NCBI GenBank assembly: GCA_031763025.1
Contig: JASSKH010000003.1
Location: forward strand, 1,169,001-1,233,000
Source of the DNA: Macrocystis pyrifera
Lineage: Eukaryota > Sar > Phaeophyceae > Laminariales > Laminariaceae
Direction of reading: 5' to 3'
DNA length: 64,000 nucleotides
Shown: in pieces, positions 35,201-45,500 of the stretch
Position numbering within the stretch: the stretch's first letter is position 1
Layout of the letters: every line of letters starts with the position of its first letter
Translations under genes and position numbers: made by a program
The notes under the pieces: model-generated
What the model was told of the DNA's origin: nothing
The model's database searches: none
Seen by the model: only the letters and a program-made list of their open reading frames with translations

Positions 35201-38200
35201 TCGAGGGGTGTACTCTGCCCTTGCCGCGGAAATGGCGTCTTATGTGAGTGCTGTAGCTTGGCCGATGGCGATTTTGAGACAGGACCGACAGCTCAGATAA
35301 GAATTAGGTCGTTGCGTGTCTGGGAGCTTTGATTGTTCTTTCAAAAAGCCTTGTTTGTATTCAACAAAAGCGCGGTGGTACTCTCACTGTTCGGTTGTTG
35401 CTATGCTCTGTGCTGCGAAGCTCTGGGACGATTCTGCGCGCCAGGCTGTGGTGTGTGTTCCAGCCGAGGTGGATTCTTCTCAGAGGACAGTTTTCGACAC
35501 GAAACGGACTCAATCGTTTTTTAGGATCGTGTTTGGTAGGGGCGTAGAACTCGTGACGCCTGAACTGATGCTGAGTGGGCAACAGAAAGGCGTGTGTGGC
35601 TCGATCCTGCCCCCCCCTTGCTGCGCTACGGTCGTGATTTCATTTCGCCTCGCCCGGCCACGATCTTCTGAACACATATTCGTATACGATTGCCTTCCTC
35701 CACGGTGCGTCTCAACGTAATTTGGCGACACAAAAGGGGTACGTGGCTGTATTTCTCGAACACAACGACGGTTCCAGCTCCAGCTGTATCTTCCCCGACG
35801 GGCGCATGCCACCGGCTCGGGTCGCCGCTCCGAATACCAAGAACGTGGGGGCCGCCGAGAACAGGGACTTCCGGTAAGCCAAAGCGAGACTCTTGGTTGC
35901 GAAGGGGTTTCGGTGCGCTTCCGGTGTGGTTATTGACAGGCTTTTGGGAATGACCTTCGTTGACGGCGAAATTGCATCGTTCTTCGAAAAATGTCGTCTC
36001 CCTCTGGGAACTATCTCAGACATGTGTATGTGTTTGGTTGTGTCTGAGTATGCCGGGGGTGCGATGCTTTTGCGCCATATCCGTAGCGTATATTGCATTG
36101 CTGTTGTGTATCGCTTACCTCAAGTTTTCGTGTGGATGCCAAGCTGACGGCACGACCCGACTTGGACACCAAACGCCCACTCCTACTAGTTGGCGTTCTT
36201 CCTGCGCTGCCTTAACTCCAACCTGGTTCGATCGCCTGCGCGTACATTTCCATACTTGCGCTCCCCCCCCCCCCCCCCCCCCCCTGATAGAATAGCACAG
36301 CTGAAACGCAGAGGAAGGGAGGTGCGACTCGTAAGGGCCCACTTGGCAAAGCTCTCACGCGGTGATGCTTCGGATTTCGAAACGTGTCGTCGCGTTGCAT
36401 TGGGGGACATGATCGACACTAAGGTAAGGGCAAGGGTATCGTGCGTACTGTTTGTTTCTTCCTGTGGTACCAGTGTGTTATGGCAAGGACAAATATGGCG
36501 TCGTAGCTCGGCTGACCTTTGGTGCAAAGTTTAAAGGCAGTTGGGTCAAACTGTTTTTTTCACGAACTGGGTTCAGTTCTCTTAATGCTCGTCGACTTGA
36601 TTCGGCGAACATCAACATTGTTCTTAACCGCGCCAGGGGCTTTCCGCACCGTTTTCTCGTCATCAATGGACCCTTTTTTTTTCAAGACCCACGGCGTACA
36701 ACCGCATGATTTTGACCTTTTCGGAGTGCCGATTTCAAGGTCGAACCGCTCAAGATTTGATGCGACGATCTCTGGGTTACTGACGCCACGGATTATTCAT
36801 GCGTCAACGAGCATTCCCCGTTTCCGGTGAATGGTGGAGACTGCCCCAGCTACGATGTGGCTGAATTGGTCGTCCAGGCTGACTCTTTTTGTTCGCTATT
36901 ATCATTCATGGACATGTTTTAACATCATGGACATGGTCTTTGATAGAAGCGATTGTCATTGTACGGCACCCAAACCGTTAAGCCGCCCCCTCCTGTTTGC
37001 CCCCCGCGGCCCCCTTGACTCCTGCGCGCCAGCGACCTGCCTTTGTGGGTCACTCGTTCGGAGGTGCGACTGTCCTGCAAGTGCTTAGTGACGAGCATGG
37101 ACCGGCCGGGGACGTGGAGGAGAGCGGCTACTCGATGGCCTTCATCATGGACGGCTGGCTTTTCCCTCTTTCGGACGAGGCCCGGCATCAACGGATCAAT
37201 ATTCCGGTGAGGGGTGACGACGTGGCCTCTGCAGGAGACAGCGCAAGATTTCCAGCATTTTGAGCAACCCGCAAATACATGGCCAGAGCAGAGCGAGTGG
37301 TGCCTGCAGTAGTAGAATCATGTCGTAGTCGGCAGCGGCTATGAGTACATACGTGCAAATGATTTAATCGGAATTTTCTGCTTGTTGCACATCGTAAGCA
37401 GCAGCGGTGTAGACACTACTGCGATGCAGTTTCTTTTGTTGTTGTCTATTTTTGTTTGGTTTTGTCAGTCCCTAACTTGACTTCAAGATTGTTTTGATCT
37501 GGGCTCCCACGAGCAACGTAGCCCAGCTTCATAGACCCCTACGGGCCAGTCTCAGAGCGGCCTCCATGGGTGCGTTCAATTGTCGCGACAGCTGCTCCTT
37601 GCCAAGTTTGAGTCACGAGGAGGGCCGCTGTGATCCGACAAAAAAAACACGCTTGCTAAGATAGGGGTGGCATTTTTTTCGCCGAAATATTTCTGACTGA
37701 CCGGACTCCTTAACCCCTTTCCCCTTTTAGGGCAGCAGTTCCGTTTTGGTGGACAAACCACTCAAATAACGGGACTGCTGTTCTTAAAGGTGCGCTGGAA
37801 TGACATTTTTAACAACGGCGTTTGTGCGATATTGTTCGTGATACACCTATTATTAGTAGCCTTTGGGGTTGTACATCGGGGCGCACTTTTTACTACCTTT
37901 TTTCCAATCCAGTTTTTGGGTCGGATATAACTCCTCAGTTGAGGAGCCTCGGAAAATATTTCAGAAAATTCAGGTGCCACCCCTGCCGTACCACGAGTGT
38001 GGGACACTATGTAAAAATAAACAATTGTTTGCCTGTCAACGACGTGTGGATCGTCGTGCCGACATATTTTACCGAAACGAATCGGGATGGCCTTGTCTTA
38101 GAGCGGCCCCTGGAAAAAACTTCTCTCTGTAAGACCTATGCCAATGGAAACGCAAAGTTCCCATAAAAAGTTTGAATTCCAAAGATACTCGTCAGAATTT

Positions 38201-40307
38201 TTCGGGTACAGCTTGCTATGGGCACGTTTCTTCAAACGGAAAGTTCCAAACTTTTGGGAAAGCCCGAAAAAAACAATTCTGGGGCCGATGTTGGGCCAAG
38301 ATCGGCTTCAGAAAAACGCAGGCGGATGTTTGGTTCGAAGCGGCGAGATTCCGAGTCCTCGACAGACATCGATCGACAAAATCAACGATTGCGTCATGAA
38401 TTCTGAACGGAGTGCGCTCGTCAGGGGCTCCGACCCACTCTAGGGTCACCGAGTTCACACAATGACCAGTGACGTGTGGCGGGCGCTGGCCAGGCGTACG
38501 TAAAAAAAAATAATTAGCCGCTGGTGTGCACGAAGCAGAAGACAAAATTTCTCGATCCGTCTCGAATGTAAAAAAACAGGCTTTTTTTCAGGTTTGGGAG
38601 GATACTGCAGGACGCCGCCGGCAAGCTCTCGCCCCCTAGAGCATGTATCCACTTTCTATCTTCGAGGCCGTCATCTATGCTCGTTGGCCTTGTTCGACAT
38701 CAAGCGGGTTGGCTGTGGGCTGAGTCTATATCGAGATCGAGCGTCTATCGTCGCACGAGCTGATTTTTATCAGCGTATTGACAGTTTGCAACAAGAGAAA
38801 ACAAGCTGCGCCGCCTGCTGTCGTTAGAAAAAAAGTAGAAACTATCAAACCTTCTCTTCCTTTTTTCCCACAGCGGCGGTACAAGGATATTTTCGGCTGT
38901 TATTTTAATGCAATGCCAGTACTTTTGAAAGAAAACTTTTCGACTTGGCGTTTCCATTGGCATAGGTCTAACACCTTAGTTACTCAATCAGCCCGCACAG
39001 CGAAACAAAGAGATGGCAATAGGCACGAGAGAAATGCTTCAATCACAATACGATAGTCTGTGAGCCGTGCGGCAGGAGACGTGAACCGCCCGTTCACCGT
39101 ACGCACCCGGTCAATTCACCATAAATGCGCGGTCGGTGTTCAGTCAGGGTTAACATTGGGTTCAATTCATGTTCTCCCTCCCCATTCCTCCGTTGCGTTC
39201 GACACTCACACGCGAAACCAACATGGTGTGTGCAAAACATCACTCCGGCATCGTTGCAGGTTATTTTTGTCACAACGGATGTCTTTCTTGGGAAGGAGGG
39301 GCAGGCGAGAGAGGATCGTCTCGTGGAGAACGCTGTCGGCATGGTTCGCGACGGTGCCAATGATCTCGCCATCCAGCTCCGAGTCAAAGACGCAGGTAAG
39401 AGGTCCCAGTCTAGACGCGGCGGGGGCCAACAGACCGACCTGCGTCATAGTTTTGGCGTTGTTTTACGTCATTCTGGTCGATCCGATGAGGTGCGCTTTT
39501 GCGGAGCGGTTTTATTTCTCCCACCTTGGAAGAAGTCGGCGCGCTTGCTTATGAATACTTCAGATGGAAGCGTCAAACTGGCACGATGACTTGTTCTCAC
39601 CGATTTACGTACCGACGCCCCTTACGATTCCTCCCGGAAACGCCAACTTCTTTTGGTTTTGACCGTGTTTCGTTAAACTCCGACGGGGATTTGCAGCACA
39701 CAACAACTTCTCGGACACCGCCCTCTTTGCACCGGACATCATGCGGAGCCTCAAGAACGCTGGCAAGATGGATGGCATCACATTTTTGGACCAGGTCTGG
39801 ACGCAGTTTGGGTACTTCCCGGATTTCCGTATAAGTCTACAATCACGATGAAGCTGCCAAAAGCATGGATTTTTTTTTTCTTTGTGTAATGCGGCTGCTC
39901 AAGACGTCCGGGCTACCAGGATGTTTGTTTAGTCGTCGAGAGGGAAGCACTATTGCGTATTGCTGTGTACTTGTGCTTTAAACGTAGCCCTTGCTTCGGA
40001 GTAGGAATATAGAATGGTACGTAAAGTAGGTACGTGTTCTCTTCTCACGCAACCAAGTCGCATCGTCTTCACCTCCCCTCCCTTTTTCCCTACGTCCCTC
40101 CGATCACAGGTGTCGCGGTTGGCACTCTGCGCTTTTGAGGTATTCCTTCGGAGGCGAACCGAATCAGGGGACGCTGTAAAGACAAGCCCGCCGTCTGATC
40201 TATCATCGGTGTTGCTGGGAATGGACCTAGACGCAAAATTTCCCGAGGCGTGGGTTAGGAGGGGAGGAGCTGCAGGTGTGCTTCCATGGATGGAAATGCA
40301 CGAGTGA
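32269..40307 (+). CDS. PAF acetylhydrolase-like lipase, membrane-anchored
   Basis: Platelet-activating-factor acetylhydrolase (PLA2 group VII) family serine esterase. The family cleaves short or oxidised sn-2 acyl chains from phospholipids; the substrate here is unknown. Exons that join in phase: about 32269-32492, 32841-32994, 33366-33494; about 35097-35243, 35737-35873, 36291-36423; 37033-37206, 39260-39395, 39697-39794, 40110-40307 with stop. Exons between 33494-35097 and 36423-37033 are not resolved. The first exon encodes a hydrophobic segment (LPLYVPALVLG... LTLSLASCSLLL), suggesting a membrane anchor. The core has VFYPVE, then LVIFSHGLGGNRGVYS, the nucleophile Ser in VGHSFGGAT, Asp in MDGWLFPL and His in HNNFSD. 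All triad residues are present. The 2-kb intron 37207-39259 holds a MITE and a piggyBac-like insert. The start codon is uncertain. Confidence 0.85.
36263..36284 (+). repeat. C22 run at a splice acceptor
   Basis: Twenty-two C bases end 6 bp before the predicted acceptor AG at 36289-36290 of the acetylhydrolase gene, so the run would serve as the polypyrimidine tract. Confidence 0.75.
37710..37787. mobile_element. piggyBac-like short element, copy 2
   Basis: Flanked by TTAA on both sides (37710-37713 and 37784-37787). The interior starts CCCCTTTCCCC and carries AGGGCAGCAGTTCCGTT, with an inverted partner AACGGGACTGCTGTTC. Lies in an intron of the acetylhydrolase gene. Confidence 0.5.
38133..38968. 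mobile_element. Harbinger-like MITE, long copy, in an intron
   Basis: 836 bp with near-perfect inverted ends GACCTATGCCAATGGAAACG, flanked by TAA (38130-38132 and 38969-38971). The outer parts match the 364-bp copy at 20307-20670; about 470 bp in the middle is extra, so this may be closer to the parent form, or it gained an insert. No transposase frame is recognised in the extra part. It lies in the intron 37207-39259 of the acetylhydrolase gene. Confidence 0.85.
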
Positions 40308-42420
40308 TATTCCATCCGAACTTGGGGTGCAGGCCTCACGCTCCCCGATCATCGTATATAGTAGTATCGAGTATAAACTTGTGTTCTTTCAGTCACGAGG
40401 TTAATCGAATATGTTTTTTTTTTTCTTGCCGGTGATAGCCTTGTATTCTGATATTTCGGGAAGGTGTGGAGGCGTTGTGGTTCGAGATGGCCCAGTTAAC
40501 ACCGTGGCACTCCTTGTTTTTTTTTTTGTATTTGTGTTAGGAAAGAGTATCTAGCATGGTTGGCCCCTCCTAAAGAAGACGTGAATGGTCCGACTGGATC
40601 TAATTAAAATTTGAATACTGTGCAACACCCCGAGTGATAGGATATCACACGCCGTACTGGGACGAATTTCCCAACAGGTTTTCTACGTAGTAAGCAAAGC
40701 ACACGTAAACCAGAAGTGTCGATTTGGAACTAGTTTTGTCGAGACCTTTTCCCGTAGACGCATCACCCGGCAGTTTTCTTTCCGTAGACGCATCGTTCGG
40801 CGGTTCCCCCGTTGTCGAGACAACCGGCTCTAAATCCCGTCCGAGGGGGTGTGCTATCTTATCACCCTAGGGTGATATTATATTACGGGGGCCATATTAA
40901 ACAGGACCTACGGTACACACAAAAACCCATATATATCCCTATTTTTTCTGATAGTATTTGGTCCTATTTACTACGGCCCCCCGTGATTGTGTTATAGGGT
41001 ATTGTGATTTCTTTGGACGGCATGGGGCACCAGATACAGCTACCGCTGCTCGACTGTCGCGGGCGCTAGTGGTTGTGCATTGCGCAAGAATTGCAGAGGT
41101 CGCGCTCGATGCGTCGATTGAGTTGTTGTCGAACTGGTCGAGGACGACACTGGTGCTGTTTGGCGCCTTCTGGTCCACATTTCCGTGATGCGCCCATCCA
41201 ACCTGCGACCATGTTGGTGCCGCTCAAGTCAGCCACAAACTGCCGAGACCGTGGTCTCTTGAGGCACCCCCACCCCCTCCCCCCGCCCACGAATCGCGAA
41301 TGCGAAGTGTGGTAAGAAGCGAGCAGTTTTGTTTCGTAGTCCTGGTCATTGCGAACACCGCGTGTACTGTATTGCACGAGCGCGCGCGAGGGGGCGGGGG
41401 GGTTATGCCCTGTCGCTTTCTATCGATATCTAGGGAAAGTTTAGCCAATACACACAGCTCCTAAGCTCCTATGAGCAGGACGTTTCCCACGAGTGGAAAA
41501 CCCCCGAGAAGCCTACAGCTGTGCTCGACTCCAGCTCCAAGTCCAGCACCTGCCAGCGTAACGACAACGTAACGGTCGATTGACGCCGGATTTGTTAACG
41601 AAATAACTCGTGGAGTGGACGTGTATTGCTTCATACCTGGTACCTGGTGGCAGGTGATAACAATAATTTTGCTGTTCTCACATCATCTCATGTTCAAAAT
41701 GTTGAGTCGGTGGTCACAGGACAGGGTCCAAAAAATGGAGCGCAAGAATACCTCAGGAGAAAAAATATAGCCCAATCGAACACAAAAAGCATCAGACGTC
41801 ATGGCCGGAACAAACCGTACACCTCAAACAAACAGTATGTTGGAAAGGCATCCATCCCCGGTCTACTGTAGGTTGAAAAGGGACCACAAGGGTTGCAAAG
41901 CTCACCTGGTGCGCTCGGAAATCTTCGGTTGTACGGAGCAGGCATCTCCAAAGCGTGCAATCTGAATGGTTTGAACGTCTACTTTCGCCAGAGGGTACTC
42001 GCATGGAATCGCTCGTCGTGCTCCCGCGTCAGGCGGATTGCGTTTGTTTCTAACCAAAAAAAGTGATTTAACACGGAGACGCTCCAATCTCCGTGATTGG
42101 GAGCTGCAATAGCCGTACAAAAGTATGTGTAAACGTTCCATGCTGGAATGGGCTACCGACGGGAGCTAACCTGTAAGCCGTCGTAGCTAGCCGCTCGCTC
42201 GCCAGCCGCCATGGTCAGCATCTCCCGCATGTCAAGGCGAACAACCTGCTCGTCGATTGGTGATCGAACGAAAGAACCTCACGTCATGCAGCGGAGTTTT
42301 GTGGCACGCACCACGGGCATATCAGACCTGTGCAGTCGCTAGAAATAAAGAGGCGTGCATTTTTTAGGCTGTCGGCCACATGCCGTGCGCGGCAAGGTTA
42401 CCCCCGTTGCGGCGGCGCCT
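40308..42420. other. Convergent intergenic region
   Basis: Lies between the 3' ends of the acetylhydrolase (plus) and the GGF-repeat gene (minus). Contains T-runs near 40411-40424 and 40518-40528 and the short MITE at 40884. A 77-codon frame at 40958-41188 ending VLFGAFWSTFP is unrecognised and overlaps the MITE end, so I do not call it a gene. Confidence 0.4.
40884..40986. mobile_element. Short MITE (about 105 bp), copy 2
   Basis: Inverted ends TTACGGGGGCCATATTAAAC and, on the other strand, ATCACGGGGGGCCGTAGTAA. Shares its centre with the copy at 27974-28085 in reverse orientation. Confidence 0.7.
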
Positions 42421-42421
42421 C

Positions 42422-42544
<123 letters not shown>

Positions 42545-42569
42545 TGCTTTTTAAAAAGGGCTCAATACT

Positions 42570-45500
42570 CTGGCAATGGAAGCGCGTTCATCGCGCATTA
42601 CCCTTGCCTGGCGGAAAGGCCTCGCAGGAAAGCCTATGCGTTCGTCCTGTCGGAACACACCATACTTGCCGTCGCGCCAACGTACAACGACCGCATCAGG
42701 GTGCTACGGCTGGTCGCTGCTGCTGCTGTCGCTGCTCGCTGCTGCTGCTGCTGCCTGTTCCGCGTACCTTCCCAAAAAAGACCCCATTGAAGTTCGGCGT
42801 AAAGTACACGTGCGGCCCCAGGGAAAACCCTCCAACATAGCCCCTCAGATTAGGATCAGGCTGGTAAGGAATCTGCGATGCGGTACGCCAGCGCACGCAG
42901 TGGAACACGGCGTTGGCGTGCTGTTACCGTACACCGCCGCTTCCGCTTTTGTAGTGGCGGAAGGACCAGCGAGAGCGGTACGAACGACTCCCAGCTCACA
43001 TACTAACGATTTGTATAACGTCAGCATGTGATTTGTCAGTGTCAGTCTCCCGCGGTGGCGAGAAGTGAAGTTGGGTGGCGTTGAGGTCGGAGTTCTGAAA
43101 TCGTGTACACTGCGCCGCTCCGTAAATGGTCCGAGCTAGAAATAGCGTCTCCAGAAAACCGCAAACTACAGACAGTAGCAGTAGCTGTATTAATAGTAGC
43201 TGATCCAGAAATCGTTGTGAAACACCTTTTTGGAGGGAGGTTTATACGGTGGTACGTGGTACGGTGGTGAGCACCTATTAGCCAAGTACACCAGGGACCT
43301 GCGCTGCAACCATGAACTCAATATTCAAATGCACGTGTCGAGTATCATAACTGACTGAAGGGATTGTGCGGTTAAAGAAAACGCCCCAAAAAACAAAAAA
43401 CGGGAATGTGTACCCTTGCGGGGACTCGAACCCCGAATCTTCAGTGTCGGAAACTGACGCGTTATCCATTACGCTACAAGGGCACGGCTCACATAGTAGG
43501 CCGTCGCCCTTCTAATGCAAACCAAACACCAGGTATATAAATACGAGGCTCATACGTATATCAGTTGAGCGGTAGGGGTGGATGGAAGTAACTACCTGGT
43601 ATTTAATGAGTTGGGTTATTGATAGCGTGGATTCATTGTTATAGTTATGGCCATAAAGTGAAACGATATGTATTATATTATATACAACGAGGTGTGTGCG
43701 CTAGCAATGAGTAGCTCCCCGGTTTATCTGTAGCTCCGGTTTGAATACTCGAATCATTGATTTGTAACCAACGCCGCAATCGAACAACGACAGCTGCGAT
43801 GCGGTAGGTAGGGCAGTAGACCACGGCTGAAGGTGTGTGTGTGTGGGGGGTATGATGCCATGATGTTTACAACTGAGTTTAGGCCGCTCGCCCGAGTGGC
43901 CCTGTAATACCTCACTCAACAAACAGACACCCCTCAACCCTACCCTACGTGCAGCCTTTGTCAGCAACAGCTATATACGACCCGCGGCTCCGATTTTTTC
44001 TGTGCATGCTTGTCGTACATGCTTTTCGTTGTGGCGACAAGGTCGGTCTACTCCGGTCTAACACCCGTGCAATGGAAGATACGATGATATTGTGGTTGCT
44101 ATTAGGGTGTTGCACTGACGGGGTTTCTGAAGCATTGTATCAAACCATTGCGACTTCTGAGGAGCTATACGATATGTGCCCGAAATATTTGGGTGCGATG
44201 TTGTGTTTTTGCAGCACTTTCTGCTGGATACCTACAGCAGCAGTAGCCGATGGTGTTGTTTTTTTGTGCGTCGTGCTTAGCTTGTTACTTAAAAAAAAAA
44301 AAAAAAAATCAAGTCGGTGTAGTGGTGGTACGGCCTGCTGCAGGTATATAGAGTGTTCCTTAAGGAAGAGCCCCAGAAGGCAAAAGCAGGTTGCTGCTCC
44401 TACCACAGTTAGACGTCATACACGGAGGCACAAGTTTTGTCAAGAAACCTGCTGCGCTTCTCACCTGCTGTCTGGAAGTGGCGGCAAGGTCGACGACACT
44501 CACGCCCTCAACGGTAAAGTCGCTCAGATCCACAGCCACCATCTTACTGAACTGCGACCTGCTGCGGTAGTTCTCCTCCCTTTTTCCGTTCGCGTACGGC
44601 GAAAGGATCGCATATCTTTTTCGACGCAGGATTCGGTTGAAGACAGGGAAGGGGGAAGTGGGGTGGGGGTGGGGCAAGGACGGAGGGGCGTATATTGAAA
44701 TGCGCGCCGCGCCATCGCCACACAACGGACAGGCCCCGTGGGTACAGGAAGACGTGCGTGACAGTCGTCGATACGGACTTTCGTTCTTCGTAGCAAGCGC
44801 AACGATTGTCGACGGCGACACAGTTATGCCTATGCCGACGACGCTGATGCGGGTGGTGCTCTACGTCCCTCTCGCACGCCACGAAGGTCTTTCGAACCTC
44901 CAACATTTACTGCTGGAAATCGATGTGCAGGAGTTGTGTTGATTATATAGCACTACCTGCTAGACCACTCGGTCAGCGCCGACTGACTGAGTGGTCTAGC
45001 AGGTAGTGTTATAAAATAAAAAATATATACCTGGTATACGGTATGCTTTAAAGTTCGTGGAATCTCGTCGACTTAGTAACAGTGATCTCTGGGGCCCTCC
45101 CCTCGCCAAACGCTATGTCTAGAGGCACACTATCACAATATTAATTCGTATTGTCTCCAGCGCGCACATCGACGAGATTCCACGAACTCTGAAGCATATA
45201 TTTTGTTGATTTTATAGCACTACCTGCTAGACCACTCAGTCTTTGTTGATTTGATAGCACTACCTGCATGACTGAGCACTGACTGCGTGGTCTAGCAGGT
45301 AGTGCTATAAAATCAACCAAATATATGCTTTAGAGTTCGTGGAATCTGGTCGACTTAGTAACAGTGATCTCTGGGGCCCTCCCCTCGTCAAACGCTTCTG
45401 GTGTCTAGAGGCACACCACCGTAATCATTCGTGCTGTCTCCAGCGCGCACGCTCGAAAAGACCAAACTACGGATTCGGCGAGATTTGAACCCACCCTTGG

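Noticed and set aside
36115-36342. Minus-strand poly-Gly frames at the C22 run
   Set aside because: Artefact of the homopolymer. The plus strand carries the phased exon.
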